NCBI GenBank assembly: GCA_001579985.1
Contig: LRSR01006252.1
Span: 23,649 to 87,648, forward strand
DNA from: Hypsibius dujardini
Taxonomy: Eukaryota; Tardigrada; Eutardigrada; Parachela; Hypsibiidae
Direction: 5' to 3'
Length of the DNA stretch: 64,000 bases
A program made the position numbers and the translations under genes. The notes below the pieces were generated by a model. The model was not told where the DNA came from, did not search any database, and worked only from the letters and a program-made list of their open reading frames with translations. Positions 1 to 11,397 of the stretch are shown here, piece after piece (position 1 is the first letter of the stretch; each line of letters begins with the position of its first letter).

Positions 1-170
1 GATGCAGTTCTTCGATTGATTCGAATCTTGAAGACCGCACTCTCGCTAATGAATAAAAAGTTGATTGACTTACCTCTCAAACTGTGCGGTTGTATAGAGC
101 CATGTACGACTTCATAAGCACATGGAACTTTTAAAATATCTGCTAAAAAATTATCCCTTTTCCCCTTCAG

Positions 171-2589
171 TTACGCAGAATTGGACGACGGCTGCAACCT
201 AGCGGACCAAACATTACAACGGTCACAAAACGTCACTGATGAAGAAATCGCTTCTCTAAATATCGGGCTCTGTTATTATGATGTGCCCCTTCAAGGAGGG
301 TTGGTTGTTTGCCACATCGGGACTGACAACGGACGGTCAAACTCTGCGGGCAAAGTATCGGGAAACAGCGAGCCCGACATCTCATTGGAGTGGGATCAAA
401 GATCGTCTGACTGCGAGAACGACTCGGATGACGATCCATTTGCTGAAAAATCGGCAGAGCCACACTACGGTAATGATGCGCTTGCTGCCGCGCAGGAATC
501 GTTCCTCATTTTACAAAGTCTGCAGAAGCGACCGGCGTTATCTGTGGAGATTGGTGTGCATGCGCAGGAGAGTTTGACACCCGCGGGGCTCTCGTCTCTG
601 TTTAATTTGGTCAGGGAGGATGTGATGCACTTAAAGTTTGTCGGTCTTTCTTCCTGGAAAAGCGTTTATTTGTCCACCGCGGAGCTACCAACAGTGAGCG
701 AAATAACATTCCAGGATTGCGACGTCATTCTGCAGAGTGGTCACTTCAGTGGACTGCCCCAATTGCGCACATTAACGTTTATCAACAGTGTAATCAGTGA
801 GTTGGAAGAAAATGTACTTGCAGAGATACCAAAGCTCATCTACTTCGGCATCAACGTTGCCTGTGAAGGTTCAGCTATGCTGACGGAAGAGCAGTTATTG
901 CGGATTCGTGTACACCATGTAAGACCACTTCTTCTGTCCGCAAAATATGCCTGGCTGCGGGACTATCTCCGGCTAAATCCCCAACTAACCGTGCCACCCA
1001 AGTCCGGTCAACTGTGGACATTCGGAAATTCGAAAAGTGCGCAGTACGTGAATGTTCCAGTATACGTTCCCGATCACAAATGGTCGTATCTAGAGCGGTC
1101 AACTGCTATGCCCGTTTATCGGATGGAGCGTTTGTCGCTGGAGGAGCAGGAATCATTTCCAGAATGGCCCCACATTGTGATTCACTTTGCGACAGTACTT
1201 TGGGAGGTGAGCCTTTATCAAAACGCCTCTTCGGCGGATGTGGTTGAGGCTTGCAAGGGTATTGTAGCCCTCGATAAATCACACCCCATCAAACTGTATA
1301 TTTATGGCGAACGAAAGCGTCTGTGGAAGGACATTGCAGATATAGAGCATTTAGTGGTGGTGCTTTGGATTTGTGAATGGGACAAATTCGACAGTTTCGC
1401 CCAGAACAATCTGCGAATGTCAAATGTGCTGGAGATTCGATTGCTGTATTGCCTGAACGTGATTCTGGAGGATGATTCACTTGATGGGTTCTCCAATCTT
1501 CGAGCGTTTATTATGCAAGAATCTACGGCGAAAGTCATACAGCGCAAAGTGTTCCATCGGTTAGAGCAGTTGCAGGTTCTGATACTGGATTACTTCTCCG
1601 ATATAAGTATCAAAAGTCACTTTGAATACCTACTCCGCTTGCACGAATCATCAGATTATGATTGGCTCCGCACGTACCTCGACGAAAAAGGTTATCTGAC
1701 TGAGGCGAAAGGAGCCGGTGAGATATGGCACTTCACCAACGGCAATGAGCGACGCTGTAACCAAAGGCTCAGTTGCAAGTTTGTTTCCGCGAAAGAAAAA
1801 TGGGGACCCTTAATTGGGGAACATCCGGATGACACCGTTATTCAAATGGATGAATTATCTGCTAGCGACCTAGCGAGCGTCTATAACGAAAAATTTTGCG
1901 TTGTGAGCCAAACTTTTAGTGGCATACTTAACCTTGAATTTTTCGCCACGGCTACAATCAATGATATTCGAAGGACATTAGAGTCCGTCATGGAGACAAG
2001 ACGAAAGAATCCGATATCCATCACCCTTAACTGCCGCTCACCCCTGCCTACCGATCTCTTTGCCGATGTAGCTCGTTTTGTGGTCACGTTAACATTCAAG
2101 TCTGCGTTTGTGCCAGAGGGCAGCTGGTCACCTAACCGTGGCTGGTTCGCGCTCAAAAATCTGGTCCAGTTGCATTTTCTGACCTGCTCAGATGTCCCAT
2201 TTCAGCGCGGCTGCCTAAACGGATTTCCTAAACTGCGAATGATCTTACTGGAAGAGAGCAGCTTCAGCTGCAACGACCGACACATGTTCAGTGAAGTGAA
2301 GGATTTGGCATTCGTTGGGCTCCATTTCAATTTGCGATATCGATTTCGAGTGATTCACAAAAGAACGTGGTCTTTCTTGTCCGATATAGAACGGCAACAT
2401 CTTCAAGCGATATACTTCTCAAACGGCGTAGAACGCTTGATCACAGACGATTTGAGAAGCGACGTGGTGCTGACTGAGGGCGAAATTTGGGCATTTGGAC
2501 GTTACGCGAGTCCGGAAGTGGATGGTGAAAACTTCACAGCGGATGAGCTGGCCAGCCTGCAAGCATTTCTTTCAGAAAATATGATATAA
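171..2589 (+). CDS. Last exon of a large LRR-like protein with three repeated modules (5' partial)
   Basis: The exon opens after a pyrimidine-rich acceptor (cccttcag, ending at 170) and reads without a stop for about 805 residues to TAA at 2587-2589. The N-terminal exon(s) lie upstream or outside the window, so no start codon is assigned. After an acidic, probably disordered stretch (rough residues 60-95), the protein consists of degenerate leucine-rich-repeat-like segments. Each ends in a recognisable block: YAWLRDYL followed by GQLWTFGN (about residues 255-282), YDWLRTYL followed by GEIWHF (about 492-518), and a decayed third block ending in GEIWAFGR (about 768-775). This is a three-fold internal repeat. 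The same WLRD...G-x-x-(W/Y) block occurs once in each of the two chimeric genes at 50.6 and 55.0 kb. I see no transmembrane helix here. The family is not one I can name; LRR-like is inferred from the spacing of L, I, F and N residues. Function unknown. Confidence 0.75.
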
Positions 2590-3506
2590 CAGCACTACTT
2601 TCTTATGTCAAATTGGCGTGAACGCACTGCTCAATCAAGTAGAATGAAAATGATTTCCGTGTACCCTTTTCTTGGCCACTTTCATCTTCATTTTCTAGTA
2701 TAATCAATATACGTTACGCTAAAACTATATTTTCTTATCCAACACACAAATCAGTGTTCCCCGCAGAAATTTTTTAGATTTTGGGCGAGCAAAGACAAGG
2801 ATACGTTGACATCCGACGAACTAAGGCGAACAAATGAGCTGAAAACAAGGCCAACCCCAATCTCAAAAGGCGTGACCTGACACGTCGGGGTGTTCCTTGT
2901 TCGACCAGTAACTTCGGAAAGATTCCACCGTGACTCGTGTATCCGCCGGTAGTGTAACCGGCTGTTGTAAAACCGAACTGTCATCCAAACGCCACTATTC
3001 CAGATTACGGCGAAATGTATGCTGAGACCTACAGCAATGACAATTCCAATCCCAGATACTGTGTATTAAAAGAATATTACGAGCCGAATGTACCGTAGAA
3101 AAATGAGAAACAACATGTAAGTTGTGGCGCCCAGCGTTGTTACAACGATCCCCACGATAATAGTGGTCGACAGAGCTGACCCGTTGCAACAATGTTGACC
3201 CCGTCTGGCGCAGGCGGGGCGGGCGTAACGGGTGGCACTGCCCCGGTCCGCCATATGACATCGGTGCTGGTGAAGCTTCTTGTCTGGCGCCAAGCAAGAG
3301 ATTGAAATCTAACCTTGCCACTTCCTACAAAAAACACTGCTGATGTTTCTCTTTACCAATTCAAAAAATAGGGCTGACTAAGATATGTAGAATCTTTGAC
3401 GTGGAAAATCTTGAAACTTATCGTCGCTCGAGGCATGTTTCTTTAGTTCAACTACCGACACTGCGGTAGTCAATAAAATGTGTAACAAAATTCTGTCAAA
3501 AAAGGG
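2590..3506. other. Intergenic, no supported gene
   Basis: I see nothing well supported here. A minus-strand reading frame at 3094-3254 encodes one hydrophobic helix and could splice to 2995-3058, but the intron would be only 35 bp, so I do not call it a gene. Confidence 0.4.
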
Positions 3507-3687
3507 TACCAAGCAAACGCTTTGGGTTGAATCAGTACTTGGGTTGAATCAGTCGGGTGGCGGAGGGCGCCACGAGTGTAAATTGTAAACAACACTCATT
3601 CAGCAATGCACACACCGCCTGCGGCGCCCTCCGCCACCCGACTGATTCAACCCAAGTAGTGATTCAACCCAAAGCGTTTGCCTGGTA
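3507..3687. mobile_element. MITE, family 1, copy 1, with 10-bp flanking repeat
   Basis: A 181-bp inverted-repeat element. The left end TACCAAGCAAACGC pairs with the right end GCGTTTGCCTGGTA (13 of 14 positions). Further inside, the arms share TGGGTTGAATC and the GGCGGAGGGCGCC block in opposite orientation. Both sides are flanked by TCAAAAAAGG, a 10-bp direct repeat that reads as a target-site duplication. A duplication of 9-10 bp is the size made by Mutator-like transposases (established knowledge). No coding capacity. A second copy lies at 14731-14885. Confidence 0.8.
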
Positions 3688-4592
3688 TCAAAAAAGGCAT
3701 TAGTGGGCGAGTAAACATGGGCTCTGTGGGCCGAGAAGAGAGAATCCTGATTGGCCTGCTGCCTTTTCTTCATCGCTGACAACTCGGCTGCCTTACCACT
3801 TGGCCAAATACGATCAGCGAATTTTCGAAATTCACTGATCGATTTTCCTTGACAGCTCCGGCTAATCACTTGTTCAAACTCGTTCATAAAAACTTTGCGT
3901 TATTTTTTTTTAATTGATGGGCAACCGGGACAACCGCACTCTTGCTACTACAGTATACTTGGTACTGCTACTCTGCAAGTGTGTCAACTTAATGTTTCTT
4001 TAAAATTATCAAAGTTAGGTGTGGTAGTTTAACGTTTTTTAAATGACCGAGCTGTGGGAGTTCCTAGCCACTAGTCAATGTTAACAATTGACCATTAACA
4101 ATTGACCATTAACAATTAGTGACTACCGAATAAGAAGTATTGAGCAACGGCGAAACTGACGAGCCGAAAGCGAGCTGTGCTTGTAGTAATAATTTCACAG
4201 CCGGATCTCGGAATGGTTCCAAATTTCTGAGGGTTCTTATCCTTACGGATGTCATTCATGGTTCATTTCAGTTTATCGGTAATGCCGCAGAGATTTTTTT
4301 GCCAGACTCTTAAAGTTTACAAATGTGGGAAGGTTTCGTACCCCACGATTCTTACCATGAAAAAAACAGTCGAAAAAGTTAAAATTACTGCAGGATATAA
4401 AAACGTGTTAAAAATGTGTTAGGAGAAGGCCCCTTTGATGAATCTTAATTTTCCGTTTCGCTCGCGTGGACATCTCTCATTGTGTGGTTCTACGCAATAC
4501 AATTATTTTTAAAGGGCTTAACATTGCCCTTCGAACGCGTCAGACAAGACGAAGCAACGTGATATGAACCATTAATTTCTCCCTCCTTTTTT
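3688..4592. other. Intergenic with one doubtful minus-strand ORF and a short tandem repeat
   Basis: A minus-strand frame starting with ATG at 3887 runs about 67 residues before entering the MITE (MNEFEQVISRS...). It has ordinary amino-acid composition and could be an exon disrupted by the element, but nothing identifies it. At about 4079-4119 the 14-bp unit CCATTAACAATTGA is repeated almost three times. The rest shows nothing. Confidence 0.3.
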
Positions 4593-4762
4593 GAGATGCC
4601 CGCAGTGATGCGGTGATATTGGTTCACAATCAAGATCGACTGGAATTTCATATCATCCATCGGCGGCACTTTAACTTTTTTAAACAGCTAGCAATCAGTG
4701 ATTTTAAAGTCGAGTCAGTCTGCAATGTGAACTAATATCGCCGCATCACTGCGGGTTATCTC
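4593..4762. mobile_element. MITE-like inverted repeat, family 2
   Basis: About 170 bp. The left arm (GAGATGCCCGCAGTGATGCG and on) pairs with the reverse complement of the right arm (GAGATAACCCGCAGTGATGC and on) for about 35 bp with few mismatches. The interior is non-coding. I do not see a clear target-site duplication. Confidence 0.6.
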
Positions 4763-5448
4763 ACGCCGGTCCAAGTCAGCCATTATTCCTCAATAATGGT
4801 CAGAGACCTAGATCACGCAGGCGGCTTCGGGTACCATGACACAGCAGTTCTAAAAACACAACATTGTTTCCAAAAAAATGGCACTCTCTAGATAGATTAT
4901 AGCTAGGCTGCTAGAGTTTTTTCGTTGGCGTTTGTGTTCATTGGGGAAAGGCTAAAATCGATGGTGGTTCATCGCCCTAGCGACCAATGTCGTGAAATGA
5001 CGACACGGCGACCTTTTATTATTCATTCAAAAGCGGATCAGGCAATCTCGACGGACTCAACTGACAGGAAAACTTGAGCTGTTGCCCGAAAATTAGAAAA
5101 CATTGAGTACCCATTTGTGACTGACTGATGTCCGAACAAAACTGCCAGATTCGTCTGTTTTAATCGTTCTTAGGTATCTAACGAGGAAACATAGGCGGGA
5201 TGTCGCCTAGTTTAGACTTTTCGTTTCTTTTCAAGGCAAAGTAACCAGGTCTACTACGTCTTAAGCGTGAAAACGCGTCCCCGTTTCTGGACAGTGGCCG
5301 GTAACATCAATTTGAGTTTTCTTTGTACAACATTTTGCAACTAAACCGGTCACCACTGCAAACTGATGCATTGATTGATAGGTGATGTAATCGATACAAC
5401 ACAAGCAATGTTACAATCAATCGCACACACCGCAGTAGTTATTTAGCA
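4763..5448. other. Intergenic, nothing recognised
   Basis: No reading frame with coding character, no RNA gene and no clear repeat apart from scattered GATTGATT/CAATCAAT tetranucleotide runs. Confidence 0.4.
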
Positions 5449-5910
5449 CTGACTAAGGTCGCAGCGATTATTTTTCCTGTTTTTAGTTCAGTAGCTCTAC
5501 AGAACATTCGCTTGATTGCTCGATTACACTGCAGCCCTGTTGATTGATTGATTGGCGCTAAGAAAATGTTTTAGGAAGCAATTTGTTGTGTTTTTTTAGA
5601 TTGTATTAGATGTTTTGTTACTTATAACTTAGGCGATCAGTTGATTGAATGAATGATCAAAATTAGTTTATTCTTTTCCATATCTAGTTATTCATAAACT
5701 AAATTTGATCATTCATTCAGTCAACTGATCGCCTAAGTTATAAGTAACAAAACATCTAAAACAATCTAAAAAAGGCACAACAAATTGTTTCCTAATACAT
5801 TCATTAGCACCAATTAATCAATCAACAGGGCTGCAGTGTAATCAAGCAATCAAGCGCATGTTTTGTAGAGCTATTGAATAAGAAACAGGAAAAATAATCC
5901 GTGCAGTCAT
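5449..5910. mobile_element. Large foldback (near-palindrome), arms of about 215 bp
   Basis: The left arm (about 5449-5665) and right arm (about 5690-5910) are reverse complements with scattered mismatches and small indels. For example, AGGCGATCAGTTGATTGAAT at about 5631 pairs with the block around 5715-5735, and ACTGCAGCCCTGTTGATTGA at about 5527 pairs with the block at about 5820-5840. A roughly 25-bp unpaired loop separates the arms. Non-coding. It sits just downstream of the thyroglobulin-domain gene. Arms this long suggest a foldback transposon rather than a simple MITE. Confidence 0.75.
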
Positions 5911-6020
5911 TACATGCGAACATTACTGAATAAGTACATTCACTATACGAAACCCGTATGTCAGACATTTCAGAAGGGCGAATTCACCTTTGCAGAAAAT
6001 AAAACAGAACAGGGAGGTCA

Positions 6021-8003
6021 TTAGCAGCCAGCAGGTCGACCGCGAATCTTCTCGCCAATCTGGTTTCCTTCCTGGTCGACACACCAGCTGAACCTGCAAT
6101 TGTCGATAGGAAAAACAAGATTACGTTCAGGTCCGAAACGAAACTGTTCCCAGTCTATCTGACACGCATATGATGAAGGATGGCAAAGCTATTTTATACT
6201 GAAAATGAACCAAAGCTCAGCTAAAAAAATTTGAATCATGTCTAAACCAAAATGAGACCAAACCAAACTAAAAGTAACACCAAAGGAAATCAATCACAAC
6301 TAAGTCACACAAAAATCAACTTAAATCTAAGCTGGAATAGCGAAACCGCAACTAGGCTAAAAAAAACTTCGGAAAAATCAAACTAAACCAAGAAAAACTT
6401 AAATAGTACTAATTAAAAGAAAACTAATAAAATATTAAACTTACAGCGAAATTTTACTGTATTTGTAAATTACTAATATTCTGACTAAAATTTAAATAAT
6501 TCATCAGATTGAGCTTTTAATTTAGTTGAAGTAGAATGCCAACAAAATAATTCTGGCTAAACTAAACTACAAAGGGATTAAATTACTTGACTTTGTGTTT
6601 TAAGCATATTTTTAAAATTTATAATCTTTTATTTTTGCCTGCCCTAATTGAGTGATCGTGATTCTTACCCTGTACTGCCGTGGAATTGGCGAGGTGAGTA
6701 ACGCCCGGTCGTGTCGTCGCAGGACGGTGTAAAGTGTCCCACAATCCCGCGTTTTCCCTTCTCCCTAGCCTCATGTCGAAGGCGATGGCATTCACATGCT
6801 TGAATTCCAGTTCCTCGAATTATTTCCTCTCCACCCTTGGACACGCATTGGACGACCGAGTTTTGGAGCAATTGTCTGGCTGAATAAGTTCCGTCAGCCT
6901 CGCATTTGGGAAAGATAGTGGATGCTTTGGTTGCCTGCACCTCTGCCAAATGTGCCAAACAGTTCCCTGCAATTAGAAAGTGTATAAAAATATCGAATTA
7001 TTCAACATTGTCGTGATACTTCAAGCTGAACGATGCCAAATGGTGCGATTGTTTTGGAACTGGAGGCAGCGAAAAGTTGATTTTCATCCTTCAAACTTGT
7101 CACTGACTTGACTGATTTTTAGAGGTCGAATTCAAAATTATTCGGCACTTTATTTTGTTCTATTTCTAATGATTTTCGATATTTATGTCGCAATTTTTAT
7201 CCAACGGATTTTTTTCGGCACATTTTCAAAATTGGGAAAACACTGGGAGATCTCATTTTTCTCGATTTTACCCGTAGAAACGCCAATTTTTAGAATACTT
7301 TTAAAGAAGTATTTTTGACATTATCGCAACCAAAATCAATTTAAAATCGATTGGAGTTTGCAGAACGTTTTTTAGATTTCAGGGGGCGGAGCTATAAGCC
7401 ATTATCAGACAGGATAAAAATTGACCACTCGAAATCCAAATACATTGCGTAGCTCCGCCCCCTAACATCTAAACAAATTTCGGCTAAGGCCATTCAGTTT
7501 TAAATTGAATTTTGGTTGGGATAGTGTCAAAAATTACTCCTTTAACAGTTTTAAAAAAATTGGCGTTTTTACGGGTAAAAGTGAGAAAAATGGGATCATC
7601 CAGTGCTTTCCCAACTTTGAAAATCTGCCAGAAAACTCCGTTGTATGGCAATTGTGACATAAATATTATAATCATAAATATAGTATTATCAAAAAAATAT
7701 ACGGCGCGATCATTTTTGAATTCGACCTCTAAAAGTCACCCCAAGTGAGAAAAAGTGCGTTCTTCATGTAATTTGAATAATAACTAGACGTACTTCCGGG
7801 GACGGATGTTGGGTGCGATGGACGAATGGATTGCTCATTTTGAAGCAGAGCGTCTTTGGCTGCCACAGCGGCCAGGAACTAAGACAAAGAAGTTGTTTAC
7901 ATGAAGACTAAAACGACGTATCAGAAGCAAACCAAGAATGCAAGACCTTAAAATTATAATATGTTCTTACCAAAACAAATGTGAATATGAGTGATTTAGC
8001 CAT
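6021..8003 (-). CDS. Secreted protein with two thyroglobulin type-1 domains
   Basis: Four exons, 8003-7971, 7878-7794, 6966-6669 and 6093-6021, all GT-AG. Exon lengths (33, 85, 298, 73) keep frame and give 162 residues. The N-terminus MAKSLIFTFVLFLAAVAA is a clear signal peptide, so the product should enter the secretory pathway. Two thyroglobulin type-1 repeats follow. The first contains FPKCEADGTYSARQ...VQCVSKGGEEI...C; the second contains FTPSCDDTTGRYSPRQ...SWCVDQEGNQIGEKI and ends in ...AGC-stop. Members of this family include cysteine-protease inhibitors and extracellular-matrix proteins; which applies here is unknown. Oddity: in both repeats the third and fourth cysteines of the canonical six are replaced (L and V/Q region in the first, F and S in the second), which would remove one disulfide from each domain. 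Intron 2 contains a 620-bp foldback element. Confidence 0.85.
7119..7738. mobile_element. Foldback element in intron 2 of the thyroglobulin-domain gene
   Basis: The outer ends pair as inverted repeats: TTTTAGAGGTCGAATTCAAA near 7125 against the reverse complement of TTTGAATTCGACCTCTAAAA near 7715. Pairing continues in patches inward, including GGGGGCGGAGCTA at about 7383 against TAGCTCCGCCCCCT at about 7450. Arms are about 250 bp with many mismatches, so the copy is old. Non-coding. Confidence 0.6.
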
Positions 8004-8244
8004 TGTGAGACGGAATACGGTACGGAAAGAAAAGAAAAAGAGAAATGACTGGGCGACTGTTATTTCTTTCCGCAACGAATGGTATCGCATTTTGTTGTAT
8101 AGCACAGACAGATGACGGCGATTAGCTTGAGGTCTTTTGCACAGATTCGATGATAACACAGTCGATGATCGCAATCACCAAGGATTTGCAGAACTCTCAG
8201 TTCTCTATTTTCTAGTTTTCCGCCAAAACAAAACAGACACTTGT

Positions 8245-8252
8245 TATTTATA
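8245..8252 (-). promoter_or_regulatory. Possible TATA box of the thyroglobulin-domain gene
   Basis: TATAAATA on the minus strand, about 240 bp upstream of the ATG at 8003. The distance implies a 5' leader of about 210 bases. Sequence match only. Confidence 0.3.
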
Positions 8253-9946
8253 GATGAACATGACGGCAACTTGTTTGCAGTTCGTGTCGCCAGCTTTGGA
8301 GTCCGAAAAGTACCGCCGCTAATTGATTCCGGCACTCGAAGATCTGGGTTTGACTGTTTAGCTCGTCATCATGGGAGTTGATTCGCTGGGAACGATCCCG
8401 CGGTCGATGATAGACGCGCTATTTTCTATTTGTCGCTTTTTCTGCCTCCACTATTACTGCTAAGCCCGTTGATTGAGATTTTCACGCTTGTCATTTGATG
8501 TTGTCAAAACTCGCCATTGCATGCTCCTACGCCATCTTTTCGGGAGAGAAACAATGTTCGCTGGGTCACGCCTGGACCCACGAACTTGCTCATAGTTTTG
8601 GTGACGCAACGGGAAGAGCAGCCGGAAACCGACCGCCACTCGAAGACTTGCAGCAATTCCGAAAGCTGTCAATTGTTTATAGGGGTGAGACTGTACGCTT
8701 TGCCAGTGAAAAGGTCTGTACGTTAGTGGCGGTTAAGTTTTATTTAAGACATGACGGCGAGGCCCCTGGTCAGCTGGAATGCACGTGAGACGAGTTGTTG
8801 ATTGGTTTTCCTTCCTCTGCTGATGCGGGTAGTATTTTTTCGTTTGGTGCACAACGGAAATTACTCTTTGACTGTATTACACGTCGAATAAAAAGCCAAC
8901 AATAAAGGGCAGCAAGAGGAACATTCTGAGATGACTTAGTTAATTCAAACAAATCTTGTTGAATAAATCGTTGCTTCAATCTTGATTTTTGCAGTAACAG
9001 AACTTTTGTATTCGGATAAACACTTTGAGCAAGGTCGAATTTAAGGGAAAAATCATTGGAAAATAGGCGTTCCCTTATTGCTAGTAACCGCATCAACCAT
9101 TTTTTCTTTTATTTCGTTCAACAGTTTTGAGATCGTTATATATTTTCGATACAGAAAATAGTCTGCTCCGCTAAAGTGCAGCAAAAACAAATCGTCAAAT
9201 AATTGGAGCTTGAAAAACAAAAGAATTAACGGTACATTATTTCAGCACGCCCATCGCACACTCACATTGATCCTTCAATGCACGCGTATTGCGACGCTGG
9301 CAAGCCGTTTTAGATGAGGAAAAGGTTTCAGACCTCTCCCTTGTTATGCTTCAAAGTGAAAGAATGTCTTTCCCACGTGTGAATATTCTGATGCCTAGAC
9401 GAGCAAAGACAGATTCCACATTCGACAGAAATATTTGCAACACGTTTCTGGTCGAATTTTTCAGAACGCATTGCTCTGAGAATAGTAAAAACAGGCAACG
9501 TCCGCGAAAACAAAAAACATCAAAACCCTTCCCTTACAAAAACAAATGGCGTCCTTTTCACGACGACGTAGTGTGGGTCATTGTGGACTCTGCCTTTTTC
9601 GGTATGGACCAGTTCTTCCGAAATTTGACGTTGAATTTCTTCCCTGACCAGACCCGTTAGCCTAAAACGCTTGCTTTTGAGGGCTCCGATTTTCCACATA
9701 ATATTTGAGTTGTGTTTGTGCGCCGCCCGATAAGTTTTGCATAGCGTATGTGTGTGGGACTCTACGTTTCTGCGCAGTTCGAAAAGCCGAAGCCGTAGTG
9801 CGCAGTGGCGTCATACAGTGGGATCAACAACGCTACTCAAACGCAAATTGTCAGGGAGCACTTTTCTGCGGCGATGGAGAGTGAAACCATCAAACTCACG
9901 CGTCCAGGCACAAGACAGACGTGGCGTGGTGGCAGAAAGCAGACCA
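8253..9946. other. Intergenic, no supported gene
   Basis: Several frames of 60-120 codons exist on both strands (for example plus 9289-9660) but none shows a motif, consistent splice sites or homology I can recognise. A minus-strand stretch at about 9330-9420 has a C-x2-C...H pattern, too weak to call. Confidence 0.3.
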
Positions 9947-10156
9947 AAGACAGGCAGACAGGCAGACAGACAGATAAAAATATACGCACACAAACACGAC
10001 ATGATAGACAACAGGCAACAGACAGGTAGGGAGAAAAGATAAACAGACAGATAGACAGACACGACAGAGGACAGATAGACAGAGAGACAGAGATAGTGAC
10101 AGACGAACGGGGGGACAAGACACGACAGACTGACACAAAGTAAACCAAGCAGAAAC

Positions 10157-10219
<63 letters not shown>

Positions 10220-10256
10220 GCAGCAGCAGCAGCAGAGCAGGCAGCAGCAGACAGCA

Positions 10257-10297
<41 letters not shown>

Positions 10298-10302
10298 TAG
10301 AG
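9947..10302. repeat. CAGA tetranucleotide microsatellite with embedded CAG run
   Basis: Long runs of (CAGA)n interrupted by imperfect segments, and a short (CAG)n at about 10219-10235. The apparent minus-strand proteins of repeated C-L-S-V are simply translations of this repeat. Confidence 0.95.
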
Positions 10303-11345
10303 TCAAATTGAAAGGCAGAGGTCACGAGGACTCAGAACGCACGGACGAAGCTAGTAAACACCTATCGGAAAAGTGAAAAAAGGAATTATTTTAGTGTGTA
10401 AACCTCACAAAAAATGTGTAATACTAAAGCATTGTGTGTAAATCTAAATGGCCTAAGGTTTATACACTTTTTGACATTTTATGACTTTATATTTGTACTA
10501 TATTGTATTATAGTTGTATCAGTTAATACAAGCAAAACAGTATCATAAAGTATACTACAACGTTATTAATGATTTTGGGGTACTTGTGTAAACCTTAATT
10601 TCCCTTAAAAATTTTCTTGGTGCAAAACAAAGTTAAAAAAGAGGATATTTTCCATTCAAAGTTTTTGAATGAGTGCCCGAGAAGGACGACCCTGTCCGAT
10701 GACGTCATGAGACTTTTTTTGATATTGAAAAAGATAAAAGCTCAACAAGGAGTTAAAAACTTAGGTTTAAGATTGGGACACGAAAAAATCATCCGTGGCC
10801 ACCGTGACTAGCGACCCGGCGAGAGTTTGGACTATATCAGGCATCGGGTTCCCCTTAATACATAACATACTAAATATATTTAATAAAATCAAAAATCCAC
10901 AAAGAGAATGGGTTAACAGGTCTCTCAGTATATAAAAAAGCTATACACGACGGTTAGAAATATTTCTACGACTGGCTATTATTTGACACACTGGCAGCAA
11001 CAAAGACGGACCATCTTTTTGTCTCTAAATTAATCGATGCTGTCCTACGCACTGCCCCGTTGGGATTTCCCGCAACTTGTGGGTATGTGGGTGGACATAG
11101 GCACGTGTTTCTAAGTACGGCTGCAAAGATTGCTTATGGTAACAACTTTATCGATTGATTTACACGCTGTTTGCTCACAGGCACAACGCTAGTCCCAGAA
11201 ACGGGACTTGCAGCGCCAAGGGGATTTTCCGTTACCGATACTACATTAAGGCAGGACGCATTCGATTTCCGCTTGAATTTTGAGAAAAATTAGTGATTCT
11301 CAGGAGCTTCAATGTTGAATGTTTTCGCGCAACACCTTACGGGAA
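10303..11345. other. Intergenic upstream of the four-helix membrane protein gene
   Basis: AT-rich. One plus-strand frame (10617-10811, 64 codons) has no support beyond being open. Nothing else recognised. Confidence 0.3.
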
Positions 11346-11352
11346 TATAAAG
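11346..11352 (+). promoter_or_regulatory. TATA box of the four-helix membrane protein gene
   Basis: TATAAAG, 46 bp before the ATG at 11398. A start site about 25-30 bp downstream would leave a very short leader. Confidence 0.5.
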
Positions 11353-11397
11353 AGTTTTTTTCAAAACTAAAAGCACGCATCTCTTCTAATCGTAAAA

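Noticed and set aside
2995-3254. Possible 74-residue single-helix membrane protein on the minus strand (exons 3254-3094 and 3058-2995)
   Set aside because: Frame is kept, but the intron would be only 35 bp and no signal exon was found. Too weak to call.
8495-8788. 97-codon plus-strand frame
   Set aside because: No motif, no splice logic, and it overlaps other open frames equally likely by chance.
9289-9660. Plus-strand 123-codon frame, and a minus-strand C-x2-C...H stretch resembling a piggyBac C-terminal zinc motif
   Set aside because: No domain support on the plus strand, and the minus-strand match is short and interrupted.
9811-10325. Three long minus-strand frames rich in C-L-S-V
   Set aside because: They are translations of the CAGA microsatellite in different frames.
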